This document shows positions 52,714 through 62,171 of a stretch of 64,000 nt of DNA, in pieces. This stretch comes from Sulfurovum indicum (GTDB lineage Bacteria > Campylobacterota > Campylobacteria > Campylobacterales > Sulfurovaceae): contig NZ_CP063164.1 in the NCBI RefSeq assembly GCF_014931715.1, forward strand, positions 62,001 to 126,000, in the 5' to 3' direction. The position numbers and the translations under genes are program-made. Position 1 is the stretch's first letter. The number at the start of each line of letters is the position of its first letter. The notes below the pieces were generated by a model. The model worked only from the letters and a program-made list of their open reading frames with translations, made no database searches and was not told where the DNA came from.

Positions 52714-54768
52714 ATGGATGAACAATTCATAGAGAATGAAGAGAAACTATTAGAAGAGCTTGAAGGGCAGAGAAACCTGAAAGAGGGTTCATGGCAGTAC
52801 TGGATGATCGCCATTATTGCATTTACATGGTCACTGTACCAGCTTTATGTAGTAGTGGTGCCTACCAACAGTGTCTTTGTGAGATCTTTTCACCTGGCAT
52901 TTGCCCTGGCACTGGTATTTGCAATGTACCCAATGTTTCGAACGCCTAAAACCATGAGCAGTATACCCTGGTATAATTTCCCCATAGGTATTGCTGCGGT
53001 CATAGGTACCTTGTACATCTTCATGAACTATGATGCCCTCAATGCACGAAGCGGAGCGTGGTCTCATCTGGATGTTGGTATGGGTATTTTAAGTATTATA
53101 TTGCTTCTAAAGGCGGCAAGACGTTCTTTGGGTATGGCATTGCCGGTAATTGCGGCTATTTTTATACTGTATGACTATTTTGGTCAGTACATGCCCGACT
53201 TGATTGCACATAAAGGTGCAAGCATTAACAAGATCGTAGGACAGATGTATCTTACAACTGAAGGTATATTTGGTGTACCTCTTGGCGTAAGTGCTTCTTA
53301 TGTTTTCCTGTTTGTACTTTTTGGAGCACTGCTTGAAAGAGCAGGTGCAGGAAAGTATTTTATTGACCTGGCTTATGCCCTGCTTGGCAAATATGATGGC
53401 GGACCGGCCAAAGCATCTGTCGCAGCATCAGGTATGATGGGAATCATCTCAGGCAGTTCTATCGCAAATACGGTCACAACGGGTACTTTTACGATACCAC
53501 TTATGAAAAAGCTGGGTTTCCCTGGGCACAAGGCAGCTTCTGTTGAAGTAGCAGCTTCAACCAATGGACAGCTTATGCCTCCTATTATGGGGGCTGCAGC
53601 ATTTATTATTGCAGAGTTTCTGGGCTTGGCATATACTGATGTGATCATGGCAGCAGCCATACCGGCATTTGTAAGTTACTTTGCACTTTTTTATATTGTG
53701 CATTTGGAAGCTAAAAAGCTGGGTATCAAGGGAGAAGACCCTTCCAAGTTAGCACGTGCATTTGATATTTTTAAGGGCGGGATCCATTATATCGTGCCTA
53801 TATTTTTTCTTATGTACACGCTTATCATACTGAGACAGTCTCCTCAGATGGCAGCGTTTAATGCTATTTTCTTCATGATGCTTATTATGGTACTTCAACG
53901 TCCTGCATATGCATTTCTGGAAAAACGTGAGTTAACACAGGAAGTATGGCTAAGCGGTTTTGTTGATATTGGTCATGGAATGATCAATGGTGCCAAGAAT
54001 ATGGTACCTATCGCAATTGCCACAGCGGTTGCGGGTATTGTTGTCGGTTCGGTAACACTTACAGGTATAGGACTGATACTTGCTGAGGTTATTGAAGAGC
54101 TATCGGGTGGATATATTATCGCGGTATTGCTTCTTACAGCAGTGGTGTCACTCATTCTTGGTATGGGACTGCCCACAACGGCAAACTATATCGTTATGGC
54201 AGCACTTACCGCACCGGTGATCATGTCACTTGCAAATGATCTGGGTTATCTGATCCCTGCTATAGCAGCACATCTCTTTGTATTCTACTTTGGAATACTG
54301 GCGGATGATACGCCCCCTGTCGGGATGGCAGCTTATGCTGCCGCAGGGATAGCAAAGAGCGACCCCATTAAAACAGGCTTGCAGGGGTTTGCCTATGACA
54401 TAAGAACAGCCATACTGCCATTTGCGTTCTTCTTCAATAATAAACTCTTGCTGATAGAGGGAGTAGATGCAGTAGATCCAAACAATCCTGCTTTATGGCA
54501 GTGGATCACAAATCCCGGTGAGATAGGGCTTATTTTTATTACAGCAGCTGCAGGAATGTTTGCATTCTCTTCTGCAACACAAGGCTGGGTATTGACTAAA
54601 ACAACAGGTATTGAAAGAGTTCTGTTGTTGGCGGTTGTACCCTTTATGCTTATACCAAACATGACCAGTTCATGGCTTGGTATGGATTCGGAGTACTTAT
54701 CGTACGCAATAGGTTTTGCAATATATGGCGTAGTCTATTTTATGCAAAAGAATAAAATTCAAGATTAA
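52714..54768 (+). CDS. TRAP transporter fused permease
   Basis: Inner-membrane sodium-coupled permease, about 684 residues, with the small four-span (DctQ) and large (DctM) units fused, as usual for TAXI systems. DctM marks: GASYVFLFVLFGALLERAGAG, KASVAASGMMGIISGSSIAN, GAAAFIIAEFLG, ILGMGLPTTANYIVMAALTAP, HLFVFYFGILADDTPPVG. Start at 52714 has an AAGGAAA site; the upstream ATG (52696) has none. Works with the binding protein upstream. Confidence 0.95.
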   Translation: MDEQFIENEEKLLEELEGQRNLKEGSWQYWMIAIIAFTWSLYQLYVVVVPTNSVFVRSFHLAFALALVFAMYPMFRTPKTMSSIPWYNFPIGIAAVIGTLYIFMNYDALNARSGAWSHLDVGMGILSIILLLKAARRSLGMALPVIAAIFILYDYFGQYMPDLIAHKGASINKIVGQMYLTTEGIFGVPLGVSASYVFLFVLFGALLERAGAGKYFIDLAYALLGKYDGGPAKASVAASGMMGIISGSSIANTVTTGTFTIPLMKKLGFPGHKAASVEVAASTNGQLMPPIMGAAAFIIAEFLGLAYTDVIMAAAIPAFVSYFALFYIVHLEAKKLGIKGEDPSKLARAFDIFKGGIHYIVPIFFLMYTLIILRQSPQMAAFNAIFFMMLIMVLQRPAYAFLEKRELTQEVWLSGFVDIGHGMINGAKNMVPIAIATAVAGIVVGSVTLTGIGLILAEVIEELSGGYIIAVLLLTAVVSLILGMGLPTTANYIVMAALTAPVIMSLANDLGYLIPAIAAHLFVFYFGILADDTPPVGMAAYAAAGIAKSDPIKTGLQGFAYDIRTAILPFAFFFNNKLLLIEGVDAVDPNNPALWQWITNPGEIGLIFITAAAGMFAFSSATQGWVLTKTTGIERVLLLAVVPFMLIPNMTSSWLGMDSEYLSYAIGFAIYGVVYFMQKNKIQD

Positions 54769-54791
54769 AAATTAAAAACAAGGGAGTTAAA

Positions 54792-56018
54792 ATGAAAAAA
54801 GGTTTACTACTATCAATAGCGGCATCAACAATGATCATGGCAGGTGGAGATATCGTCCCCGCAGCACCGGCAGCAGAGGCACCAGCAGTAAGTACAGGAA
54901 GTTTTGGTGATGCGCTTGAAAATGGTACATTCACAGCGAATATGAGACTGTTCTATATGAACAGAAGCTTTGATATAGCAGGCACACCGGATGCAGAAGC
55001 ATTGACTGCAGGAGGGATTGTGAAGTATGAGAGCGGTGACTACCATGGGTTCAAGTTTGGTTTTGCATACTATGGAAGCCACAAAGTAGGAGATTTCTTT
55101 GATAGAACGGATGGGATCGGTACAAGTCTTTTGCAGTCAAATGGTGATGATATCGCATTCCTTGGGGAAGCATATTTGCAATATGATGTGAGTAACACTA
55201 TGTTTAAAGTAGGTCGCCAAAGACTTGCTACCCCGCTTATGCAGGATCATGACCTTAGACTCCTGCCATCTACGTATGAGGCTGCTATTGTGCGTAATAA
55301 AGATATTCAGGATACTATGGTAGAAGTAGGATATGTCAAGCGTTACAGCGGGTTTGTCTCCAAATTAAGCGGTTTTGATGATATAGATAATAAATGGGGT
55401 AAAGACGGTCTTGGATATATTTATATTAAAAACAAGAGTATTGAGAACCTGACAGTAAGAGCCCAATACATTAAAGCACTTTCAGATACAGCTGTGGACG
55501 GTACTCCTATTGATGTGGAAGACTACAGATATATTGATCTGAAATACAACCTTCCGTTTGGAAATAAAACATATTTCAAAGCACAGTACGGAGGCAACTC
55601 TTACCAAAATGCAGATGACTCTACACTGGTTGGGGCAAAAATAGGTACATCATTCGGTATGTTCGATGTTGCGGCACTCTATGACAAAATTTCGGATAAC
55701 TCATTCAAAGCAGTTGAATCAGGGCCTATGTATTCTGATTGGCAACAGGGATACAGCAACTATGAAGCAAGTACAGCAGTTGGTGCTCAGTTGGTAGTAA
55801 GACCGCTTGATGGACTTAGTTTGAAATTCGGTTATGTTGATGTCAGTGCAGATGAAGGTAATGTAAGAGATGACTTTTCAGAGTTTAACTTTGATGGAAA
55901 ATATGCTATTAACAGTTACTCCAAGATCAGAGTAAGATACTCTATCAAAGATCAGACAGATACTTCAGACAGAGAAGACAGAGATGACTTCAGAATTATC
56001 TACTATATGAACTTTTAA
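54792..56018 (+). CDS. Outer-membrane porin (MOMP/OprD-like)
   Basis: Beta-barrel porin of 408 residues. Signal peptide about 1-17 (MKKGLLLSIAASTMIMAGG), then an Ala/Pro-rich linker (VPAAPAAEAPAV), then GTFTANMRLFYMNRSFDI and many alternating strands ending in the C-terminal aromatic YYMNF. This fits Campylobacterota major porins and OprD-type substrate-specific porins. In the TRAP operon it is probably the outer-membrane entry for the same substrate. Confidence 0.88.
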   Translation: MKKGLLLSIAASTMIMAGGDIVPAAPAAEAPAVSTGSFGDALENGTFTANMRLFYMNRSFDIAGTPDAEALTAGGIVKYESGDYHGFKFGFAYYGSHKVGDFFDRTDGIGTSLLQSNGDDIAFLGEAYLQYDVSNTMFKVGRQRLATPLMQDHDLRLLPSTYEAAIVRNKDIQDTMVEVGYVKRYSGFVSKLSGFDDIDNKWGKDGLGYIYIKNKSIENLTVRAQYIKALSDTAVDGTPIDVEDYRYIDLKYNLPFGNKTYFKAQYGGNSYQNADDSTLVGAKIGTSFGMFDVAALYDKISDNSFKAVESGPMYSDWQQGYSNYEASTAVGAQLVVRPLDGLSLKFGYVDVSADEGNVRDDFSEFNFDGKYAINSYSKIRVRYSIKDQTDTSDREDRDDFRIIYYMNF

Positions 56019-56122
56019 AACACAAGTATCAAGAGCGCTGCTCTTGATGCTGTTCTGTAATGTATTCTCAGTGAACCTATGCCTTGGTGGGTTTACTGAA
56101 AATAGATATAAAGGAGAGGTAC

Positions 56123-56731
56123 ATGCGAACCATACAATATGAAAGTGAAAATATCACTCCGTCAAAAGTGATCTGTGTAGGCAGGAACTATGTAGCCCAT
56201 ATAGAAGAGTTAAACAATGAAACACCAGACAGCATGGTATTATTCAACAAGCCAAATTCAGCGATTACAAACCAGCTTGAGTATATACAGGAAGATTGCC
56301 GCTTTGAAGGTGAGATCTGTTTTCTTATTAAAGAGAACAAGATAGAAGGCGTGGGCTTTGGGCTGGACTTGACCAAAGCAGGTATACAAAATAAGATGAA
56401 AGAGAAGGGACTTCCCTGGGAGAGAGCCAAAAGCTTCGACGGTTCTGCTGTTTTGAGCAGGTTTGTAAAATGCAGTGGAAATATAGAAACACTTGAGATG
56501 AAGCTCTATATCAATGATGTGCTTGCCCAGCATGCAGACTATGATCTGATGATATACAAGCCCGAAAGCATTGTAAGTGAAATAGCCTCTTTTATGAGCT
56601 TTGAAGATGGGGATATCATCATGAGCGGTACACCAAAGGGTGTAGCAACTTACTCCAAAGGTGATATTTTTGCCGCTGAGATCTATATGGATGGAAAGCT
56701 GGTGCTGCAAGAAGAGTTCATAGCACGGTAA
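56123..56731 (+). CDS. Fumarylacetoacetate hydrolase-family protein
   Basis: Enzyme of 202 residues in the FAH family, which hydrolyses acylpyruvates or decarboxylates oxaloacetate-like acids. Motifs: VICVGRNYVAHIEEL, MVLFNKPNSAIT, metal-binding FEGEICFLI, and IMSGTPKGVAT near the C-terminus. Start at 56123 has an AAAGGAG site; a longer frame starts at 56084. It is last in the TRAP-porin operon, so it may act on the imported compound. That link is inferred. Confidence 0.88.
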   Translation: MRTIQYESENITPSKVICVGRNYVAHIEELNNETPDSMVLFNKPNSAITNQLEYIQEDCRFEGEICFLIKENKIEGVGFGLDLTKAGIQNKMKEKGLPWERAKSFDGSAVLSRFVKCSGNIETLEMKLYINDVLAQHADYDLMIYKPESIVSEIASFMSFEDGDIIMSGTPKGVATYSKGDIFAAEIYMDGKLVLQEEFIAR

Positions 56732-56934
56732 CAATGCAAGGAGGCAGTAGAGTGTTCTGGCAGAGAATAGTCAGGCGGATCGTACTGTCATCCTGTGGAT
56801 GTGACTATTGCTGAGGGCAATCCATTTTGCACCTCTCAAAAGATAGTAAAACTTTATATTTCCCGAACACTACAAAATTCTGAAAATAGAGGTAGCAAAA
56901 AAGCAGAAAAGTATTAAATGCAAAAGAATAAATG

Positions 56935-56958
56935 AGGCCTCTTCAGACCATGAGGCCT
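56935..56958 (-). terminator. Terminator of the barrel-protein gene
   Basis: AGGCCTC/GAGGCCT 7-bp stem with a 10-nt loop just beyond the stop at 56973 (minus strand), with a TTTATTC run after it. Confidence 0.6.
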
Positions 56959-56972
56959 GAAGAAAAAACTTC

Positions 56973-57581
56973 TTAGAATTTGTAGGTTACCCCAAAGTTC
57001 CAGGTATCAATGGTAAGGTCCTCACCACTATTCGTATCGTCATATAAACTGACATAATCCATAAATACAGCTATATCTGAAGTAAATTCATACGAGGCAC
57101 CTAAACCCCATTGAAAACCATCTGTATCATAGGGAGGTTTTCCTCCGCCAATTTCAGGATCGGTATCACCATACCCAAGCAATGCATAAATGTCGATCTC
57201 ATTGGTGACAGGGTACATTGGTTTTACATAAATACCCCATGCATCTGCAGAAAAATCCGCCGAGCCGTAAATATCACTCCACTCTCCATCAGTGAACCAG
57301 TATCTGCCCTCTACCGCTACATAAGGGTTGATTTTATACCCGGCCTGCAGCATCAATGCGTCAAAGTTCTCGTCATGATCGTAGCTGGGATCCGGATAGT
57401 TGTTGTAAGCAAGGCCCATATTCCCCAGGCCATATGCCATACCTACATAGAAACCGGCATCCTGTGGTGCTGCTACTACAGGGGTTTCTACTACTGGTTC
57501 AACCGGAGCGATGCTTCCACCCGCCATTGCGAATGTACCCATTGCTGCGAGCGCAGCAATTGAAAGTGTTACTTTTTTCAT
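56973..57581 (-). CDS. Outer-membrane beta-barrel protein
   Basis: Predicted eight-stranded barrel protein of 202 residues. Signal peptide MKKVTLSIAALAAMGTFAMAGG, a short Pro/Val linker (VEPVVETPVVAAP), then strands such as GFYVGMAYGLGNMGL, VAVEGRYWFTDGEW, WGLGASYEFTSDIAVFMDY and a C-terminal VTYKF. This is the OmpW/OMP_b-brl type, like other surface proteins of the phylum. The longest frame starts at 57743, but ATG 57581 has an AAGGAG site and begins the signal peptide. Function unknown. Confidence 0.87.
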   Translation of the reverse strand: MKKVTLSIAALAAMGTFAMAGGSIAPVEPVVETPVVAAPQDAGFYVGMAYGLGNMGLAYNNYPDPSYDHDENFDALMLQAGYKINPYVAVEGRYWFTDGEWSDIYGSADFSADAWGIYVKPMYPVTNEIDIYALLGYGDTDPEIGGGKPPYDTDGFQWGLGASYEFTSDIAVFMDYVSLYDDTNSGEDLTIDTWNFGVTYKF

Positions 57582-57853
57582 AATATACTCCTTGTTTGGT
57601 TCGTATATGTCTCCATTATAGCACAATAAATAAAGTATTGGTATAGTCATACTATTCTTTACCGAGGTAGTATGTCCGGATATAGTGGAAGATCCCTTCC
57701 TGGCAGAGAAATAACCTTTTCCCGGGATCCACAATAAATGCACTAAGCTCTGGATTGTATTTTGGTGTGGGAGGGAGAATGGAAATAGTAAAATAGATTG
57801 AAATATATCAAGTTAGACTGTATTGTGCATAAAGAAGGATTGTTTAAAATAGA

Positions 57854-57941
57854 TGGCCGGGAGAGGGGGATTCGAACCCCCGGAGGTGTTACCCTCACCG
57901 GTTTTCAAGACCGGCACATTCGACCACTCTGACATCTCCCG
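57854..57941 (-). tRNA. tRNA-Ser (TGA)
   Basis: 88 nt with long variable arm and encoded CCA. The anticodon loop CTTGAAA gives TGA. Acceptor CGGGAGA/TCTCCCG. Confidence 0.96.
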
Positions 57942-57997
57942 ACAGTAAAAAGAAGTATGCAATTTTACCCTAAAAAGATAAAAAATACATAGTATTA

Positions 57998-58073
57998 TGG
58001 AGGAACCAGCCGGACTCGAACCGGCGAATAGCAGCTTTGCAGGCTGCGGCCTTACCAACTTGGCGATGGTTCC
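57998..58073 (-). tRNA. tRNA-Cys (GCA)
   Basis: 76 nt with encoded CCA. Anticodon stem GCAGC/GCTGC around CTGCAAA, anticodon GCA. Confidence 0.96.
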
Positions 58074-58083
58074 ATGTAAAATA

Positions 58084-58190
58084 AATGGTTTGATGAGACA
58101 TCAAATCAAGTACACTCAAAAAACGGCTATCCGTTTGGGCCCTGCATGGAGCAGAACAATAGTGTACCATTTGATGTCTCATCAAATGGT
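58084..58190. repeat. 107-bp structured inverted-repeat element between tRNA genes
   Basis: Outer arms are imperfect inverted repeats: TTTGATG-AGA-CATCAAA plus GTACACT on the left (58089-58116) and AGTGTAC plus ACCATTTGATG-TCT-CATCAAATGGT on the right (58161-58190). The middle holds small stems (AAACGG-CTAT-CCGTTT and CTGC/GCAG). Each outer arm is itself a hairpin. Function unknown; the right hairpin could end tRNA-Leu transcription. Confidence 0.6.
58166..58190 (-). terminator. Hairpin at the tRNA-Leu 3' end
   Basis: ACCATTTGATG-TCT-CATCAAATGGT, 11-bp perfect stem with a 3-nt loop. Its last bases overlap the encoded CCA of the tRNA-Leu gene. Confidence 0.55.
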
Positions 58191-58273
58191 ACCCGGAGCC
58201 GGACTTGAACCGGCACGGTCGCAATGACCGGGGGATTTTAAGTCCCCTGTGTCTACCATTCCACCACCCGGGC
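58187..58273 (-). tRNA. tRNA-Leu (TAA)
   Basis: 87 nt with long variable arm and encoded CCA. Anticodon loop CTTAAAA gives TAA. Acceptor GCCCGGG/CCCGGGT. Confidence 0.96.
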
Positions 58274-58370
58274 TTCGTAGGTACCAAATATATCTTAAAT
58301 ACTAAAGAACGTCAAACTATTTTATGTAAAGTCTGATTATTTTTATTTAGGCAGTGTTTTTTATAATTTA

Positions 58371-58445
58371 TGGAGCGGGCGAAGGGATTCGAACCCTCGG
58401 CCCCCACCTTGGCAAGGTGATGCTCTACCCCTGAGCTACGCCCGC
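58371..58445 (-). tRNA. tRNA-Gly (GCC)
   Basis: 75 nt with encoded CCA. Anticodon loop TTGCCAA gives GCC. First gene of the minus-strand cluster Gly-Leu-Cys-Ser. Confidence 0.97.
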
Positions 58446-58488
58446 ATATCCATACCGCATTCAAGCATATGCTTAAAATTGGAGTGCG

Positions 58489-58518
58489 ATTATAACCAAT
58501 TTTTTTTTAAATGTAAAT
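58489..58518 (-). promoter_or_regulatory. Promoter of the Gly-Leu-Cys-Ser tRNA cluster
   Basis: On the minus strand: TTTACA, 18-nt A-rich spacer, TATAAT (58489-58494). Upstream of tRNA-Gly by 44 bp. Confidence 0.75.
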
Positions 58519-58530
58519 AGTAATTGTGCT

Positions 58531-58536
58531 ATAATC
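58531..58536 (+). promoter_or_regulatory. Likely -10 box of ilvD
   Basis: TATAAT in GTGCTATAATCACC, about 109 bp before ilvD. The leader between contains small stems (e.g. GGCA-TAT-TGCC), with an AAAGGAG ribosome site before the start. Confidence 0.6.
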
Positions 58537-58644
58537 ACCAAAAAATATGAAAATCTTCAAAATCAAAGCCCTAAAACCGTAAGGCAAAGCTTTAGTGAGA
58601 GGAGTTTCAGGGGGCATATTGCCTCAAAAAGGAGAAGTTGAACT

Positions 58645-60333
58645 ATGAGAAGTGATGAGATAAAAAAAGGGCATAGCCGTGCGCCACACAGAAGTCTGCT
58701 TCGTGCTACCGGTCTGAGAGATGAGGATTTTGAGAAGCCGTTCATTGGAGTAGCCAATTCTTTTATCGAACTGATCCCCGGGCACTACTTTCTGAATAAA
58801 GTGGGAGAGATCATCAAAGAGGAGATCAGGGCAAACGGATGTGTGCCTTTTGAGTTCAATACCATTGGAGTAGATGACGGGATCGCAATGGGGCATGACG
58901 GGATGCTCTATTCTCTTCCAAGTCGTGAGATCATTGCCAACTCCATAGAAACGGTCATGAATGCGCATAAGCTTGATGCGATGATCGCTGTTCCAAACTG
59001 TGACAAGATCGTACCGGGGATGATCATGGGGGCATTGCGCGTGGATGTGCCGACTGTATTCGTTTCAGGGGGACCGATGGCGGCAGGACACAAAAAAGAT
59101 GGTACTCCTATTGACCTTGCAACGGCTTTTGAAGCGGTAGGGCAGTTCGAAGCAGGCGAGATCGATGAGGAAGAGTTGACCGATATTGAATGTAACGCCT
59201 GTCCAAGCGGAGGGTCATGTTCGGGGATGTTTACCGCCAACTCTATGAACACACTGATGGAAGCTATGGGGATCGCGCTTCCGGGTAACGGTACGATTCT
59301 TGCATTGACCCCCGAACGAGAGGAGCTGTACAGAAAAGCGGCAAGACGTATCTGTGAGATCGCAAAAGCCGATGCTGCGACGCGTGAGAAATTCAGGCTG
59401 AGAAACATTCTGAACGAGAATGCTGTACGCAATGCTTTTGCGGTTGATATGGCAATGGGAGGAAGCTCCAATACGGTACTTCATATGCTTGCCATAGCCA
59501 AAGAGGCGGAAGTAGATTTCAACCTTCAGGATATCAATGCCATCAGCAAACGTGTTTCACATATCGCCAAGATCTCTCCGTCACTGACAACCGTACATAT
59601 GGAAGATATAAACAAGGCCGGTGGTGTAAGTGCTGTTATGCATGAGATGGCCAAGAGGGGAGAGGATATCCTTCTTGACAACCCTACCATTACAGGAGAG
59701 TCTCTCTATGAGCGTATAAAAGATGCAAAGATCCTCGATACAAATATCATTCATACGATCGATAATCCGTACTCGGAAGTAGGCGGACTGGCAATACTGT
59801 ACGGTAATCTTGCCGAACAGGGGGCAGTCATCAAGACAGCAGGGATCACCGGAGACAGAGTCTTTACCGGTACAGCGGTCTGTTTTGATTCTCAGGATGA
59901 TGCGATAGAGGGGATCATCAGCGGCAAGGTAAAAGCAGGGAACGTGGTTGTTATACGTTATGAGGGGCCTCGCGGCGGTCCTGGTATGCAGGAGATGCTT
60001 TCGCCTACTTCACTCATCATGGGTATGGGACTGGGAGACAAGGTGGCGCTCATTACTGACGGGAGGTTCTCGGGTGCGACCAGAGGGGCAAGTATCGGTC
60101 ATGTAAGCCCGGAAGCGGCAGAAGGCGGAATGATCGGTCTGCTTGAGGATGGTGACGAGATCCATATTGATGTGGACAACTATATTCTTGAGGTCAGACT
60201 CAGTGATGCAGAGATAGCTGAGCGCCGTGCGCGATTCAAGCCGATCGTAAAGCCGCTTAAAAGCAAATGGCTTAAGCAGTATCGAGCTCTTGTAACCAAT
60301 GCAAGCAGCGGAGCGGTACTCGAAGCAGAGTAG
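58645..60333 (+). CDS. ilvD: Dihydroxy-acid dehydratase
   Basis: Fe-S enzyme of valine, leucine and isoleucine biosynthesis (562 residues). Marks: [43 protein letters not shown] (Cys ligand), [21 protein letters not shown] (Cys ligands), [30 protein letters not shown] and [21 protein letters not shown]. Normal length. Transcribed alone from its own promoter. Confidence 0.97.
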   Translation: MRSDEIKKGHSRAPHRSLLRATGLRDEDFEKPFIGVANSFIELIPGHYFLNKVGEIIKEEIRANGCVPFEFNTIGVDDGIAMGHDGMLYSLPSREIIANSIETVMNAHKLDAMIAVPNCDKIVPGMIMGALRVDVPTVFVSGGPMAAGHKKDGTPIDLATAFEAVGQFEAGEIDEEELTDIECNACPSGGSCSGMFTANSMNTLMEAMGIALPGNGTILALTPEREELYRKAARRICEIAKADAATREKFRLRNILNENAVRNAFAVDMAMGGSSNTVLHMLAIAKEAEVDFNLQDINAISKRVSHIAKISPSLTTVHMEDINKAGGVSAVMHEMAKRGEDILLDNPTITGESLYERIKDAKILDTNIIHTIDNPYSEVGGLAILYGNLAEQGAVIKTAGITGDRVFTGTAVCFDSQDDAIEGIISGKVKAGNVVVIRYEGPRGGPGMQEMLSPTSLIMGMGLGDKVALITDGRFSGATRGASIGHVSPEAAEGGMIGLLEDGDEIHIDVDNYILEVRLSDAEIAERRARFKPIVKPLKSKWLKQYRALVTNASSGAVLEAE

Positions 60334-60343
60334 TCTGCTGCCT

Positions 60344-60360
60344 GCTGCAAAGCAGCTCTT
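60344..60360 (+). terminator. Terminator after ilvD
   Basis: GCTGC-AAA-GCAGC followed by TCTTTTC, 11 bp after the ilvD stop. Confidence 0.65.
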
Positions 60361-60633
60361 TTCTACAGGCTGTGAAAAGCCGATCTTATTTTATTTAAAG
60401 CCTCCAACACCTTTCATTCTGATACATCTGACAAGCTTTTGGGAGGGTTCACTGTGCATCATTTCCATATCACACTGCTCTTGTTGAGACGGTATTGTCA
60501 GAAGTACCCAGTTAGGAGGGAGTAGATCACAGGATGATAATGCATAGCTGTAAAGCAATGAGATCGTGATCTTTCTTATGTATTCAGGGATGATATATGG
60601 CAGGAGAAGAGTGGGGTATGGAGGGGGAGAAAC

Positions 60634-60656
60634 TTCCTGCCTCTTCAGGGCAGGAA
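60634..60656 (-). terminator. Terminator of the LysM/NlpC gene
   Basis: TTCCTGCC/GGCAGGAA perfect 8-bp stem, 7-nt loop, 10 bp beyond the stop (minus strand), followed by GTTTC. Confidence 0.65.
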
Positions 60657-60666
60657 AGCAGGGCAT

Positions 60667-61860
60667 TTATAGAGAAGCGACTCTTCTGGCACCTTTGAAC
60701 CTCTGGCTGTAGAATGGTTTCTTCAGGCTTGTGATCACTACCTTCTTTTTAGCTGAGCTGGCATGGATGAATTTGTTGTTTCCGATGTATATCCCTACAT
60801 GGTTGACGTATCCTTTACGCTTTTTTGAGGTATCGAAAAATACCAGGTCTCCAGGCTGAAGCTCATTTCTTTTGACGGGTTTACCGTACTTGGACTGCTC
60901 AATAGCACGTCTAGGGATATTGATACCGTTCGCCTTGCAGACATAGCTTGTAAGTCCGGAACAGTCAAAGGTGTTTTTCTGTCCTACCGCTCCCCAGACA
61001 TAGCGTTTTCCAAGTTTCTTCTTGGCAAGAGAGATGATCTTTCTTGATTTTGCCGGAAGTTTTTCTTTGTGTTTGCTGCTTTTTCCGAAAACAATATCGT
61101 TGAGTGTATATTTCTTTGGTTTTTTGACACGTGTAGATGCAAGTCTTTTGGATTTAAGACGTGTCAGTGTTTTTGCCAGTTTTTTCTCTTGTGCTTTTGG
61201 TTTGTGTTTCGCGATCTTTATCTTTTTCTTATAGGCGGCTGTTTTACCGGGAATGGTCAGGACCTGTCCCAGTCTAAGTATCTGCCCCTTTTTGAGACGG
61301 TTGGCTTTACGCAGCGCTGCTACTGTGGTATGGTGTTTTTTTGCAAGAGTTGAGAGCGTATCACCTTTTCTGATAACATATTTTTTGTTTGTTCGGCTTT
61401 TTTGGGCAAGATGCTTTTTCTTTTGGTTGCTTTTTTGGGCTGTTTTTCTCTTTGCCTTTGTGTTTGATGAAGCTGTCGGTACTTTGATCACACGACCCAA
61501 TTTCAGAATCTCGTCTTTTTTAATGCCGTTGATCTTGCAGAGCGCATCAATGGTCGTATGATTCTTTTTTGCAATGGTATAGAGAGATTCTCCGCTTTTG
61601 ACCGTATGTTTGGCGGTTCTGTTTGCTGCTTTTGTGTTTGATGAAGCTGTCGGTACTTTGATCGCACGACCTACTTTCAGTATCTCGTCTTTTTTAATGC
61701 CGTTGATCTTGCAGAGCGCATCAATGGTCGTATGATTCTTTTTTGCGATGGTATAGAGAGATTCTCCGCTTTTGACCGTATGTTTGACGGTTGTGTTTGC
61801 TGCATATGATGTAACTGTTGCGATGGAGAGTGGAAGCAGTAGTTTGTAAAGTCGTTTCAA
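60667..61860 (-). CDS. LysM x3 + NlpC/P60 peptidoglycan hydrolase
   Basis: Exported cell-wall hydrolase of 397 residues. Signal peptide about 1-20, three LysM peptidoglycan-binding domains (about 26-70, 84-128, 160-204), a basic linker, and an NlpC/P60 domain (about 275-395). Catalytic triad candidates are Cys300 (NTFDCSGLT), His354 (VNHVGIYIG) and His366 (FIHASS). LysM 1 and 2 with linkers are nearly identical over 58 residues, pointing to a recent duplication. It probably cuts stem peptides at cell separation. Confidence 0.94.
   Translation of the reverse strand: MKRLYKLLLPLSIATVTSYAANTTVKHTVKSGESLYTIAKKNHTTIDALCKINGIKKDEILKVGRAIKVPTASSNTKAANRTAKHTVKSGESLYTIAKKNHTTIDALCKINGIKKDEILKLGRVIKVPTASSNTKAKRKTAQKSNQKKKHLAQKSRTNKKYVIRKGDTLSTLAKKHHTTVAALRKANRLKKGQILRLGQVLTIPGKTAAYKKKIKIAKHKPKAQEKKLAKTLTRLKSKRLASTRVKKPKKYTLNDIVFGKSSKHKEKLPAKSRKIISLAKKKLGKRYVWGAVGQKNTFDCSGLTSYVCKANGINIPRRAIEQSKYGKPVKRNELQPGDLVFFDTSKKRKGYVNHVGIYIGNNKFIHASSAKKKVVITSLKKPFYSQRFKGARRVASL
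61438..61785 (-). repeat. Tandem duplication of a 174-bp LysM unit
   Basis: Units 61612-61785 and 61438-61611 encode residues 26-83 and 84-141. The DNA differs at only a handful of positions. The third LysM is diverged. Confidence 0.85.
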
Positions 61861-62171
61861 TCAAATCTCCTCTAAAATATATTATATTTGGCATATTTTC
61901 CAGTCAGACAAATATCCATACTAAAAAATATGTAACATATGATTCTAGCAATTGTAACTATATTCGATTAATAAAAAATAAACACACATTTAAATATAAC
62001 TTAAAGCTATACCTGTATATTAAAGCAGGTTCGCTGTTGGAGTATTTTTATCTGCATAGTTCAAGTCAAATGACTTTTAAAAACAGATGTATATCTGTCT
62101 TGTTCCGCTAAAAATATGACAATATGACAGATATTTTATTTTTATCCGGCAGTCTGGTTTATACTGCTTCT
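61861..62171. other. AT-rich gap before radC
   Basis: 311 bp, very AT-rich. It must contain the divergent promoters of the LysM gene and radC. No clear gene or repeat seen. Confidence 0.5.

Larger units (their letters stand above)
60334..60666. other. Convergent gap between ilvD and the LysM gene
   Basis: Gene-free except terminators: a stem with T-run near ilvD (60344-60360) and one near the LysM gene (60634-60656). A minus frame 60391-60666 has no ribosome site or family resemblance and is not called. Confidence 0.6.

Noticed and set aside
57813-58287. Frames across the minus-strand tRNA cluster
   Set aside because: Same tRNA-translation artefact; four well-formed tRNA genes explain the region.
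60391-60666. Minus-strand frame of 91 codons after the LysM gene
   Set aside because: It contains the terminator hairpin of the LysM gene, lacks a ribosome site and has no recognisable features.
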